Part shown: positions 23,997 through 36,984 of the stretch, piece by piece
Position numbering within the stretch: position 1 is the first letter of the stretch
Layout: each line of letters begins with the position of its first letter
Assembly: GCA_036023115.1 (NCBI GenBank)
Contig: JAYKKT010000046.1
Location: forward strand, 4,920,001-4,984,000
Length of the DNA stretch: 64,000 nt
Direction: 5' to 3'
From: Brasenia schreberi
Lineage: Eukaryota; Streptophyta; Magnoliopsida; Nymphaeales; Cabombaceae
Position numbers and translations under genes: made by a program
Notes under the pieces: generated by a model
The model's input: only the letters and a program-made list of their open reading frames with translations
Told to the model about the DNA's origin: nothing
Databases searched by the model: none

Positions 23997-26900
23997 TTAA
24001 AGATCACGAATGTACCTGATCAGAATGGTTATGTGTATGAAGAGGTAAATAAACAAAATGATCCCTGCAACCTGAAAGAAAATGATATTAACCGCATTAG
24101 AAGCTTGTACAATCCTAGTCAACTGGAAGTGACCCCAAAGACATATTAGCTTTATCCCAAAATAGAATGCCTTTGCTCGTATAAGTGAAGAATTTCATCA
24201 GAGAAACGCCCCCGCTTTTATCAAAACAAACTACTTCTTGGGAATGAGAGTGTACCGCATGAGAATTCAATTCCCATTTCAAAAGAGACAGGAGACACAA
24301 GTAGAATCATGTCATGAGAATCGTTTCCACATTTACAAAGTTTAAGCAAAATAGCTGAAATGTTTTGCTTTAGAAGGCAATAAAGAAAGGACTATTCAAT
24401 TTTAACAAGGTGGAACACTGAATGACAGCATTGCAACCAAAACAGCTGGACTTTTGCAATTTAAAAGGTATCAACCCTAGTTTAAGCAAATCTGCAAGTT
24501 AACTTCATGTGTTTCTCGTCAATGTGAGGTCTGCAATCCTCATATATATTAATATGTAGCTACACTTCCACAGACTCTCCCTCGAAGGCTAAAGAATAAG
24601 AAGTAAACACAATAGCTTGCAAAAATACCCGTCTGGATCATAACAGATCACAAGAATCATGGGAACAAGCTCCTAAGAGAGTTCAACGGCAAATCTTGTT
24701 CGAAGTTACTTGAAACAAATAACTTGTTCACAGCAACATATGGTTATGTATCTCTTCACATGCCCATCTTCACGGACAAGCGTTAAGATGGAAGATGGTG
24801 TACGACCTAACAGATCTGTTACTCCTTGATCTCACAAAAATGGTCATGATACTGCTGAGGACGATTTCTGCCAAAGTTTGTCCCATTAGATTATATTCTG
24901 CTAGATGCTGTGAATCAGTTTAGACAGACTTTCAGGCACTCGACACAAGCCAACATGTGCTTAACAATTAGACATAAGAACTGCAATAAGCACATTAGGC
25001 ATGAATAAATGAGAAGGAAAAGAAAAGGACTAAAAGGCATGACTCCATCAGGAGTAACAGATGATTCTTGAGAAAACCCTGACAGAGATTTCCAGATTGA
25101 AGGTTTCTGCAGAAAGTCTTTCATGAGACTTTAGGCCCTGCATTCATTTAATTTTGTTTAAACAAAAGATTAGTGTCACTACGTTCTTATAATTCTGCTC
25201 ATGAGGTCACATTTGTATAGTCGGTTTGGCCAAAAAAGAAATCTGAGCACTGTTTTCGCACTAGAAGGCATTGCAATCAAACCCATGATATTCTCATATT
25301 AAGTTCTGCAAAATGTTTTACATGTGAAGTTGTAGGCTCTAAATACAAATTGAGTGTCCCAAATATGTGAAAGATACTCCAACAAAAAGAAAGCAGCTCA
25401 TATCTAAACTACCTAAGGAAGGTAACAAGTCTGGCAATGGGACTGCAAGAGGTAAACCATTATAAATATATCGTTCACCAGAAGGCAGGTGTATGCATCT
25501 GTTTGGTGCATCAGACTACTGTTACAAGCTGAAATGAGAGAACAACGTGAGCCCTAATCCGGCTCATCATTAGAACTGATTTATATTAGGGATTAATGTC
25601 AGATTATGTTGTAACACGATTCTGCACAATGACAAAATAGTCCTTAACAGAATACAGAAATACATATAGGAAAGAAATATGGATCTCATATCTGGGTAAA
25701 AAGTTGGACCCAACTCAATCAGATTATGTAACAACTACCAGTATACCACAGTTTGACAAATACAACAACAACAACTACCAACACCCAATGTCGTATGGGA
25801 AAAGGCTTGGTTGTTGTTGTTGTATTTGTCAAACTGTGGTATACTGGTAGTTGTTAGATAATCTGATTGAGGACATTGGGTGTTGGGTCCAACTTTTTAC
25901 CACGGTTTGACAAATATGAAACAAAAAGCAACAAATATTCGAATCTTTATGATCATACCAGCCACCCCACAAATAATGCAACACCATTGTAGACATAGAG
26001 TTTAGACTTTTTCTCCCCCATAACATCCAAACACCTGTGAAAGAGAATAACTTCATTGTTTGGCAACCAAAAAGGCGACATATTATACTTCATTAATTGA
26101 CAACAAAAAAAGCAACATAGTATCTTAAACAATTGAAATAATGATTACCATGTGACCTCAGAGAATAAAACCATCAGGACGTATATATGGCATTGACCAC
26201 TAAAAAGCGCGAGGATAATTGATGACAATGAGAGCCCATGAAGAAGTATCTAAGCAAATAATTAAAAGAGAGATTAGAGAACAAAAACAATGGGCATTTA
26301 GTAAAGTTCATAAAAAACAAAGGATTAATGTTTGATGAGTATAGCACTCACATACTCTTTACTGCCTAAATATGGATAGTTCCACAAGATCATTGCAAGA
26401 TCAGAAAGAAAATAGCCAACTGAAATTTGCAAAGGGCAAGAAAGGAACCATTAGTTAAAGAGGAAAAAAGGTAAGCCAATAGAATACATCATAACAAAAA
26501 ATGAAATAATAGGTAATAGTTTAATATCTTTTTAAAAGATTATGTTATTAAGCTGCACTTGCATGTATATCTACTTATTCAGTATTTAATTGTAGGAGCG
26601 CATATATTCTATCGAAAAGAGCTTAAAAAATCTATAATTGTCTTGTCAGTATCAATAGCATGGAGCAGAATGAATTGACCAAGAATTTGTATCTCAACAT
26701 ATCAATGCCAAAAACTCAAGCAAAATCAGATGCAGAATGGGATGATTATATGTTCGATTTCTGTTTTGGTTGATTATTACCACTCTACTTTTCTCTATTT
26801 CTAACTTCTAATGTAGTGGAACCACACGTAAGTTCAATATGAGGGAATACCCACATGTCGCTCCTTGGATTGGGATGGTTAGCAAAGGTCAGAGAAAATC

Positions 26901-29307
26901 TAGCATGTTACTGGTGTTCCTTTTTTTGGTTTCTTGGAGAAAATGTTATGGTTCCTGTTATCCCTATTAGGAAATATAGAGATATTCACGACAGAGCTAG
27001 ACCGTCATAACATACCCTTTGGGATCTAAGAAGAGAAAGAGGATATCTAAGAAAGAAACGCAAAGAAAACACAAGTTAAGATTTTACGGTTTAGCAACCT
27101 TCTGATATGGGTTCCCATTAAAGTATTAACAATATTTGCACGACCAGATTATTTTCCTTATATAATATGGCTTCCAGTGTCACATCCTTCTTCAAGCCTT
27201 CAAATAATTTTATGGATTAATATTTACCATCAACATTATAAGCTGAAAAGAAGGGTACTTATGGCTGCAAGTGAGTTGGCATTGATAGAGTCTTGTCAGC
27301 CCACAACTGAACCATCTTCATCCACGCCTTGGTCTAGGTCCAGTTATGACTTAACTTGTGTATCTTGGGGTTGACAGGTTCAGGTACAAACAGTTCAAGC
27401 TTTAAATAGAACAGTTTTCAATTGAGTTGAGAAACCGGATTTCAAGACAATTAATTTTGTTTGGCTCCAGGTCTTGAACAATTTAAATAGAACACTTGGA
27501 AACTCACGAAAGGAAAAATTTGACGTCATGAATAAGGTTGGAGTGACATTAATAACCAGAATCAGGTTTAGAATTAAAAATTAACAAGTACACCAGCAAC
27601 TAACTTGTATAGAACAGTTGCAAAGAACAATACGTTAAATGTAAAAAATGTGTAGCAAAAGCCAGAATAGAAGGCCATGTGAGCATAAGAGTACAGACAA
27701 ATAAGCACATCAAACTGCATATCAAAAGTTACATTTCACCCGAAAATGGTGTTGGAATAAGTAGATCTTCGGTCTACAATATAACTATCTACAGTGTCAT
27801 CCTTAAAAAGATCTGAAAACACTAACATGTGCAAGGCTGCCACCGCAACAATTACAGCATGAACAGTAGAGAAGCCTTTGCCAAGGGAAAAAAGGAGCAA
27901 GTATTAATCTTAAAGTAACCAAGAACCAAGAACCATGAAATAGAAGTCAAAAAATAAATGTTAAAATCAGGAACGGAGAGACAATAATGGTGACTACCAA
28001 TATACCTGTTATTCCACTCCACCCTTTGAGCATTCTGCAGCTTGTTATATCCCTTGAAGCATATAGAACTGATTATACCGGTTACATGGTAGACCTTCCA
28101 ATCAAACACAAGGTTCAAAATCCAAACATGTTTTGCTAATGCACTTACAAAACATAAGATGCTGAGGTTCAGGTGAGAGAAAAGTGATGTGGGCACTTTA
28201 CTATTTATGCAATCACATGGATCCTAAATTCATCGACATCATATACAACAATATAACACTCCCAATAGGATGTGCAAGAAAGCTTCATTTCTGCCTACTG
28301 CTACAAAATCCAAGACATCACCACCCATGGCCAAGGTCAGGCTGATGCACCTTGTCGCATCAGGCACCGTTCTGCTAAAGCCTTAGCAGTAACTTGGTTA
28401 AGTATCCTCAACTGGGAGCTACAGAACATTTGAAAATATTACGGCCATCTAATTTTAATTGGTTTAGACGGAACAACTGCCATTTTAGGCTATTATAAAT
28501 GAGAAGAAACGGAAGTTATGCATATAGAATATCCACTCAATACCTACTTTGTTATGTTTGAAATCATGGCCAGTATTTTTCGACATGGCTATACCAGAAC
28601 TTTGTCTTCTGAGTCGGTTAAATGGAGATAAAGGATAGAGACTAATCCGTGTCATTAGAAGAAGAAATTATTCAAGAAGAGAAATGGCATTTGCCAGGAG
28701 AAATGAAGTCATAATCGCTGAAAATGTACGAGGAAAACACATATAAACAGAAAACTGCACCATTATGATATCAACTCACTATGGTACACATTAGAATCCC
28801 AGCTGAAACTGAAGATAACCAAAAAATTTGCTCTCACACATCAGAATCACCAATAAATGCAGTTGTCATTGAAGAATAGGGAATGCCCGCAATTCTTCAG
28901 TAAATGATGATTAACCGCCACGACAGCTGCATAACACGATCAGCATGTCAGCAGCGGAGAATAGTTGAATATCTTTTCTGACAATAAATCGTATATCATA
29001 TCTCAAACTGGCACCACCGAAAGAAAGCATCCAAATGCAATTTCGCAAAAGAATGTGATAAGTACATCATCAGTTCGCATTTGATTCGGCAACCAAAACA
29101 GTCGACGAAAATAAGAAATGCAACACTTTGCCTGCTAGAACAGAGCTCTTGCTAGAAATGTCCTATTTTAATGCATCCCCAATTACAAGGCTCCTATTCC
29201 CACCTCATGAACCAATCGTCGATGATACGATTATTGATTCCATTTCATGCAGTACCAACCATCCAGGCATACAAAGAAGCCCCAAAGAAGAGAAAGAAAG
29301 CAGCCAT
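23997..29307 (-). CDS. TLC-domain membrane protein gene, apparently truncated or decaying
   Basis: Minus-strand exons: 29307-29260 (MAAFFLFFGASLYAWM), 28094-27998 (VYHVTGIISSICFKGYNKL, VEWNNR), 27875-27740 (GFSTVHAVIVAVAALHMLVF, SDLF), 26419-26352 (YFLSDLAMILWNYPYLGSKE), 26249-26149 (LLHGLSLSSIILALFSGQ), 26034-25959 (LDVMGEKKSKLYVYNGVALF), 24071-23997 (VAGIILFIYLFIHITIL). The order and motifs match plant TRAM/LAG1/CLN8 proteins (multi-pass, lipid-related, about 260 aa). Problems: exon 3 ends in phase 2, but exon 4, at its only AG acceptor, needs phase 1. Including the 8 bases before it would restore a perfect GISVGYF, but they follow CA, not AG. The conserved TPFVNLR segment is absent at the exon 5/6 join, exon 2 reads through to give NNRYIGF, and the usual C-terminal membrane segment was not found. 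It is either a decaying copy or a gene with unusual splicing. Confidence 0.6.
25696..25900. repeat. Imperfect inverted repeat (~80-90 bp arms) around a SINE tail
   Basis: The left arm (25696-25775) begins gtaaaaagttggaccc and ends in acaacaacaac. The right arm (about 25810-25900) is its reverse complement with a roughly 10-bp insertion. The spacer contains cgtatgggaaaaggcttgg, the Au-like SINE core, and the arms meet at TTG/CAA runs. A third, direct copy of the arm's ccacggtttgacaaatatg motif follows at about 25900. It lies in the long last intron of the TLC gene. Confidence 0.85.
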
Positions 29308-30887
29308 TGATAAGAGAAAAGGAATATGAAACGTCGAATTATGCGCGCTTTTAATATAACAACAAATGCTTTTCCCGGAAACAACATAAAAACATCAAAT
29401 TAATCATTTCAACAACTTAATGAAGATACCCATCTACAAAGACAATAGACTTAACACCCCCAAGATTACTCACTCGTTTTAGTCCCTATTTCCTTCGCTT
29501 GAGAAAGCGAATCACTCCAATTGTTGGTGGTGCACCATGCGACCACCTTCTTCGTGGGAGACTCGTCTTAATCGATATCAGAAAACCAGACAAAAAATGG
29601 CAACAACCTTTGCTAAACGAGAATGGCGTGACCATACACGAGTAAGGCGATTTCTAAAGGATTGGATTTTTTGCGGGAACTTCGGAAGTGGGTTTCCCGC
29701 TGTAAAAGTAACTGGAGAGACCGCTTTTTCGTGAGAAGCAATCCCCATGGTTTATTGCTGAGTATTAATCATGTCTTGTTATATATTACGGTTTAAGTTA
29801 GATTAACTATAAAATACTTGGGGTAAGATTTATCATAGGATATAGTCCTTTTATCTCAAATAGAATTTTATATTTTATGGTTTTCCTCTCTTGATACAAC
29901 CAAACTTGCCATCTTATCATATTTCTCGCTTTTTGTGGACAAACTTTTTTAATTGATATACAGCAATTATGAATCTACATTAAGCCCAATTGAAGTGTCC
30001 TCCCCATGTGAATTATGGGAAATAAAAAAAATAAAAATATAATACATGTAACAAGACCTGCTTGGATGTTGGGGATGGCTCACCACCTCCGTTGGGTTTT
30101 GCTTATTTGGCGTGTGCCCTGGAGCTAGGGATGGCAATGGCGCGGGTCGGTGCCCACCTGAATCCTGCCCATTCTAAGAAAATTTATAACTAGTTTCACC
30201 CTGCACCACGGGTTTTCAGGCTTCACAACCCTCATGGGCCTTATAACGGACCCGTTAGAACCCGCCCAACACAATCCAAGATGCATTTGTTGTGAAAAAT
30301 CAAATCTCATTAAAAAAAACTTAAATATATAGCCTCTAAATTACATAAACTTGTTGCTTATGCAACCAAATAGATAATCTTTAAGGCGCCCAAATGAAAT
30401 GTAAATGTCATATTACCACTCTCTTATCTACAAAGGTTCGCTCTTTTCCTTTCCCTCTAAATTGTTCAAAATGAAGACCATGTTAAAAAAATTTGAGGGA
30501 AAGGATGGGTGCAAGCCTTCATAGATAAGAGACCTTTAGCCTCACTGAGGCCTAAGATCATCGAGGTATATATTTTTTATAATGGTCGGTTGTTTTATAT
30601 ATATTGGTAATGTTAAATACATGATGGTTTTTTGGTGTGTAGTTTTAAATAAATATTTCTACCATTCAATATTTAAGATTAATGATAAAGTAATTTAAAT
30701 ATCTAAAATTGGTCTCAAAGATCAAACAATTTATATGTAGGTTATGGTTTGAAAGATGTTATGTATTTAGCACTCTCTCTCTATGTGTGATCAACCTAGC
30801 ACGAGACGACGAGGTGTTGGTCAAAAGTGTTGATCCCTTCATTAGTTCGATGGTTGGAACATGACACGGTTCAACGGTCGAAACGTG

Positions 30888-30888
<1 letters not shown>

Positions 30889-30942
<54 letters not shown>
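30889..30942. repeat. CA/TA compound microsatellite
   Basis: (CA)n followed directly by (TA)n. Seen directly. Confidence 0.95.
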
Positions 30943-30945
<3 letters not shown>

Positions 30946-31118
30946 TATATCATATATCAAGTTAGATTGACCCTAAACCCGTCTAGCATGAGAGGGTTAC
31001 CCTAACCCGACCCGATACACTGGGCTCACCTTTGAGAATCCGCCCAAGTAGGGTCGAGTCGGGAAGGGTGCTAGCAGGTTGGGAATGTATTACCATAGCT
31101 CCGTGGAGCTTGTCGTTT

Positions 31119-33741
31119 TACTAGGAAAACGTCTCTGTGTTTCCCAGGCATGCGCAGGTACAGCGCGGAAACTCCGACCTCCTTGTGGCGGCGAATCTCT
31201 TTTCCCGCGTCATCAACCACTACCTAAGCCGCCAGTCCCTCTCTTGAGTCTCTTCCTCGCCGCTATTTGAGGCTGTCAAAGGGCAAGTACTCTGTGTGTG
31301 TGTGCGTGTGTGTGTGTGTATGACTTCTAAAACTTGTGTTATCTTGGCCAAATTCTAGCGTATAGCCGGCGTTATAGTTTAGTCTTGTGTTTCTCCACTC
31401 TGTAGAAGCTATAATGGAAAATACTGAGAACTGAAAGAAATCCAAAATATGGTGGTAGTTGCTAGGTTCTATGCAGAGACTTGTGTTTCTCACATCATTG
31501 GAAAGAGATAGAGGGTGTTTCTTCATTAGGGGACGATTCTGCGGGTGTTGTCATATTATTTCAGGATGACTTTGTGCGCCTTCTACCTGTTCCCTCAGAT
31601 GCTCGTTGGAGTCAATATGGGTACTGTAGCGAAAAATACGCATGTTTGATGAGTAAAACCACCACTACCCAACGTCCAATATGTTTTCTAGCACGAGAAT
31701 AAGGTAGGACGGTTTTATCCCAATTGATTTGATATTTAACTCTTCATTTCAACATCGAAAAGTATAATACACAATCCAGACTTGCAAACATAAGAAAGTT
31801 CTTCATTCTCTTCTGTGTCTTTATGTGACATTTTCGGAAATTGTAAGCTTCAAAGGAAGTAAACGTAAGGAGCTGAAACGTTTCCGAAGATTCTATTTTC
31901 GGTAAGTACACCTTCAAATGAAACAGAGAAGATGGGAACTCGATTGCACTAGATTCATCAATCTAAGCACTGTTAAAACTTTCCTTCATCCCTCTTACCC
32001 TTGAAGATCCAGTCTCTGCTATCAAGCTACAAATCAAAGAGAAATTTGTCCCATCTTTGCTTTCTTCATCAACTGTAGATGTACCTTTCGTTTCATTCAC
32101 TTCTTGCACACAGGGAGAATGATCGCTTTGATGTTGATCACAAAATTGCAGATAATGCTGCCATCCGCCGTCTTCTGGATCTCAAAAGTGACTTCTGCAA
32201 AATAGTGTTGGTTTAGTGAAAATGTTGCAAGCAAGGGCAAGAATGAATTTGCTGTCAATAAGTTTTGCATCAAAGACGACTGGGATGCAAAAGTAATTTC
32301 CAGAATTCTCCGCTATTCTTTTATTGATGGATGACAGAGAATTTAGATCCATGTCTTTAGCTCGGTTCTTAGAAATGAAAATTTTGGTTTACTTTTCAGC
32401 CTAACGAGCCTATTCTAGAAAATGTCTAGCTCATAACTCAGTTGATCTATGATTTAATTGTCAATTTCCAACCAATTCAGGTCTTGGCGTGAGAATAGCT
32501 TACATTGATATTAGACTTGGGAAATAGGACGGAACATATAGCTGGCATTATCAGCATGGTAACTGTCCTTCGCCTATTCCCTTTCATGTTTCCTTATAAT
32601 TACCTTGACCTTCAGTCTAGGAAAGCAGAAACCTATACTGCAGATATGCATGAAACCTTGCAGTTCCATATTTTATCAATTGATTTTTGTAGTTTGTCTC
32701 AAGTAGTTGCTTGAACATGCAATTCTCTTTACCTTATTTGTTTGATGAAGTGCTCTTTTGAGGTTTCGTAAATTCACATAAATTAGAAGCAATCCCATTA
32801 TTGCATTTGGGAGAATGCTTTACTGAAAGGGGAACATTTCAGGTCATCAACTAAGTAATTAAAAATTTGTCTGTTGTCTGTGAGTAAGTGGTAAGGCTAG
32901 TATCCTGTTGACACGATTCTCATGAAAAAATCTGAATAATAGAAAATGGAAAAGGTCTACTGCCCCGTACTTTCATAGTACAAAGACTTTAAAGTATGAT
33001 TCCTTCTTTTACTTTGCAAGGTAGACGGGTTTTTGCTCCAATACATGTAATGGGGGCTTTTGCATCCATGTTACAGTCATATGTGAGGTGAAATGGAGAA
33101 GGAAGTGAATGTGAAAAGCTGGATTGTCAATTTTAATGTGTGTCATTTTGCTATATATCTATGTTGAGTGCACAGGAAAATAGATGCATGAATTATTTGT
33201 TTTTAATCCTTGTGAATCCAACATATAGTACTACTGTCTGTTAGATTTATGTGAATAATGTTCATCAGCTTCTTGCATAAAATTGCTGTTTTGATGAATG
33301 ATAAGGAATATTCACATCTTCCGAATTATTATCCCCCCAAATGAAATGAATCAAATGATCGACCTCCTTTTCATGGCAGTCTATTATTTTCTTCTCCACC
33401 TATTATATTTATTGATCTTGTAAGGCATGAGTGTGTTTCTTGCTCTTACTTGTCAATAGAAAAGTGCATTTCTGATTCCCGACTTTCTTGTTATCATGTA
33501 CGATTTGGGATGTGGTAATCAAGGTTACTTATTCATTTCGATTCTTTTGTTTGCTGTCATATTCCACTAAACCAGTAGGGAGCTGCTGCTGAACAATCAT
33601 GATGGTAAAACAACAAAATCCATACACTATATTTCGTCCATTGAATTAACATGCTGGTCCTTGATTTTACAGAGTGGACAGTGTGGCTGCTAAGGAAACA
33701 GATTCATGTTTGGTGAACACATACTTGCACATGATTCTGCA
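31119..33741 (+). CDS. Unidentified multi-exon gene or gene remnant
   Basis: I do not recognise the family. Coding-like segments on the plus strand: 31125-31247 (AQVQRGNSDLLVAANLFSRV, INHYLSRQSLS), about 31483-31620 (DDSAGVVILFQDDFVRLLPV, PSDARWSQYG), about 32110-32215 (ENDRFDVDHKIADNAAIRRL, LDLKSDFCKIVL), about 32220-32290 (SKGKNEFAVNKFCIKDDWDA), about 32490-32555 (RIAYIDIRLG) and about 33673-33739 (VDSVAAKETDSCLVNTYLHM, ILQEILN). The last is bounded by a good acceptor (tgattttacag) and donor (gtgtaagg or gtaagg). The segments have protein-like composition, but I could not chain them into one frame. Either exons are missing from my model or the locus is decayed. Read this as a hypothesis, not a gene model. 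Confidence 0.3.
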
Positions 33742-34774
33742 GGAAATACTCAACGTGTAAGGCAGAGGACACAGTCGTAGTATCCATGTGGGTTCACAAT
33801 TTTGGGTCCGCAAAGCCATGCGATTGGATGATGAGGACCACTCTTCATTCATAGAAGGTCTAAAATTCGTCAAAGATATCGTCAGTGCACCCATAATCGT
33901 AGTCATTGGCATAAAAATAAAGAAAAGCATTAGATTCAAATTCAACTGTTGTTCGTTTTCAAAGATCCAGGAGATGGCTGACGATCTCCTTTTGACAAAA
34001 TAGGCAAACCTTAAATGAGGGTTCTCGTATTTATTAGATTCTTACAGTAGCCTCCTCGACACGATCAATTTATATAAAGGGTACCGGGATGACTAGAAGC
34101 CTAAGTGTACATAGAACAGTTTCATGGTTTGTGTCGGGTTAGGTCGTGTCGTGTTATTATCAAGAGGGTCAAACTTTTTTTTCTGTATCCTTTTGGGTGA
34201 CCGAAGGTGCTATAAATGACAGTATTTCGTGTTTCAGTTCGTATTAGTATCATATCATTTCGTGTTGGTGTCAAAGGCATATCAATGTGGGATACAAGCC
34301 GATTTTTCATCCATCCGGGCCGACGCGATCCATGTTTGTGTTGCACTTCCCTATGGTGCCTGAAATTGTCACCTCCACCCGGTTTGGAAAGTCTCTCTCT
34401 CTGTCTCACACACACACACACATATGTGCATGCACACATGAAAACACACAAATATATGTAGTTTATCATGACATCATAAATAATTAAGAAAGTGGTATTT
34501 AGGCATGGTGGTGTTGGTTGGGAAACTTTCTTTAATAAAGTTTAATGTGCATTAATCCAGACTTTATAGGCAAAGTACCTCCACTTGAAATTAAGGGTGC
34601 GTTTGGTTTGGAACAAACTTGAAGGATAGAATTTGAACTCGGGTTGAGATCCAATTTTTCCATGTTTGGGTAGTTTGAATTTGATGACATGGGTGGTTGC
34701 AACATGGATACATCACACACATTAACAAGCATGTGTACGTTGTTTAATCTTATTGTAATATTTTTTGTAATTTT

Positions 34775-35235
34775 TTTAGTGATAGGGATGACAATATTGG
34801 CCCAAACCATGGAGACCCGACCTGACCCGGACCAGTTGGTATTGTCTGGTTTGATTGGGTTCAGGCTCACATATGGGGAACACCAGGACATTTTTGAGTC
34901 TGTATGCGATGGGTAACAGGATAAGAAATATCCAACCCCGAAGCAATAAATTCGTAGAAATAATACAGAATTATATGTATATACAAACACACACACACAC
35001 ACACATATATATTCTCTGTTTCTCTCTCTCACACACATACATATATAGACATGCACACACACATGATGTTGAAAATCCAAAATTTAAACCACCCTCTTAC
35101 CTGCAGGGGAAAAGGACTGAAATCCATACCTACCCGATCGAGTAATAGGATGGGCACTGGACACAAAATGGAAGTTTGGGTTGTGGTCAGGTATAGATAC
35201 ATCCATGCCTGACCTGCCCTATCCACCATCCCCAT
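34775..35235. mobile_element. Possible non-autonomous hAT-like TIR element
   Basis: Starts tagggatgacaatattggcc with cccgacctgacccggacc and ends cctgccctatccaccatccc. The outer ends read as inverted copies of an agggatggcaat-type terminus. Similar termini occur near 30127 (agggatggcaatggcgcggg) and 51909-51920 (attgccatccct). No transposase is present and the target duplication is not clear. Confidence 0.35.
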
Positions 35236-35504
35236 TTGTGTATATGTGAGTGTGATGTATCAAAGCGAAAGCTCTGATAGACAAAAATGAACCATGATAT
35301 CCATCTTTTAAAATTCTCCAATGTGCAATGGACACGAGTTATCCCACACATACTCTTTGTGCCCAAGCAACATAAAATAATACTGATGAAAATACACATA
35401 GGGGTACCTAAACAGCCTTCTTTCTGTCAATTTGTGTCCACCAAGACACAACCCGATCTCCAAAACCAAGTTTAAACTCGACTCATTTGTCAAGGTAAAA
35501 CCAA

Positions 35505-35760
35505 AACCAAAACCAAGCCTTTTCCATACAATGTGGGTCAGTTGCATGGGGTTTAAGTTGCCATCATGCTCGATCTTGTGTCATATTAGCATGTAACTTC
35601 ATAAATGCATGATCATATTTTATTGTTTCCTTCTCGCACTTTATAGATCATTTTCTCCTTTTTCATAAAAGTGCTCACTATCCAGTTTCTCTCATCGGTT
35701 GATTGGTATTCTGCGCGACAATTTCTTCTAATGTTTAAACCACCTTAAGTTTGGCTTTTG
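35505..35760 (-). mobile_element. Degraded LINE/SINE 3' end
   Basis: Begins aaaaccaagccttttccata then caatgtgggtcagttgcatg, followed by T-rich sequence that parallels the LINE 3' region at 11400-11530. Diverged, with no clear borders. Confidence 0.5.
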
Positions 35761-36866
35761 TTTTAATCTTCTATTGGTGTGATGCCAACTTTCTTTTTTT
35801 CACTAACCGAGCTTGTTGAATGAACCAAGCCCTTGTTCGTCTCGCTTCCGCTCGAAGCTAGCTTGTTCATGTTTGGTTCATTAAACCATATGGGATGAAA
35901 ATAAATATGGTATATTCAGCATAGCTTGGCTTGTAAAAACTCATTAAGTACATTAAAAAAAAAAAATCACTTAACTCCAGTTAAGGGAATTATATTAGGG
36001 TTTTAAAGGGAATGAAGGAACTTATGAAGACGATAAATACAATATGTGAAATACAACTACTTAAAACGTCATTTTACTTATTATGTGCGTCGGATGTGGG
36101 GTGTTGCTCCTCATTTTGGTTCCAAGACCGGCCTAGTGTAAGCCGGCGTAGGTCAAAGACATTGTCAGTATGGAGTTTGGTTGGGTGGCACATCAGTTTA
36201 AAACTTCATATAAGCAACATTTTGATTGAAATTGTGTTTATGTATAACAAAATTATTGGTTTCTTGAAGCCAATAATTTTCACAAATTTTAAAAATGTAA
36301 GAATAAAATATGTTCATTTATAAACGATAAATTTCTTATCATGGTGTTGACGAGAAGGATAATAGACCCACTAATGCAGTTTCGTGTTGATTTTACATCC
36401 ATAGTATCGAGGGCGGGTAAATGAACTGGCATGCTCTTAATTGAGTTCGGATCAGCCAGTTTTGGCATGGCTAGGTAACGTTAAGTTCGTTAAGCCTTTC
36501 GAGTTGCACATGAACATGGTGGGTTCAGCTCAGTTCGGCTCGTGAAAGCTCATCGAAATGACAGTCCAATTTAGACCTGTTAACAGGAACCGGAACCGGA
36601 ACCAAACTGGTTTAAGATCCGATTTAGAACCTCTGATTCGGAATTAGGTCCTAAACCGTTCTGAGCCAAAAAGATCTTTTTTTTTTTTGAATTGTGATAA
36701 GAAATTATGGAATCGGCAGTCTCTGTTATCCGGTTTTGATAGTTTTCGTTTCTGCAGAATTCTTGACTCAGTTCAGTTCCGGTTGAAACATGAAATTGAT
36801 CATTCTAGTCTAAGTTTTTTTTTTGCTTGTATCACAACTTTTTTTTTAATTAAAAAAAAGACTTTA

Positions 36867-36984
36867 GATCCATTTGGCACGCAAAGCATTAGCTCACTTG
36901 ATAAGACTCTTGATTCGTTTGATGGCTGGCCACGAGTTCGACTCCCAGGACGTGCATACTGCCCTCTCATTGTAAAAAAAAAAA
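36867..36984 (+). mobile_element. tRNA-derived SINE with B box
   Basis: Contains ttagctcacttgataagac, the B box cgagttcgactcccagg, then cgtgcatactgccctctcat and tgt plus an A run. A diverged direct repeat (aaaaagactttag to the left, aaaaagacatttaa to the right) supports insertion by target-primed reverse transcription. Confidence 0.65.

Noticed and set aside
25696..25900. microRNA precursor
   Set aside because: The arms are long and nearly perfect and carry SINE sequence and CAA/TTG repeats, which fits a foldback repeat better than a MIRNA gene. No known mature plant miRNA sequence was recognised.
36867..36984. tRNA gene, because of a good B box (gagttcgactcc)
   Set aside because: No cloverleaf can be formed and the sequence ends in an A-rich tail with flanking repeats, so it is a SINE. 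The same applies to the B boxes near 430 and 18360.
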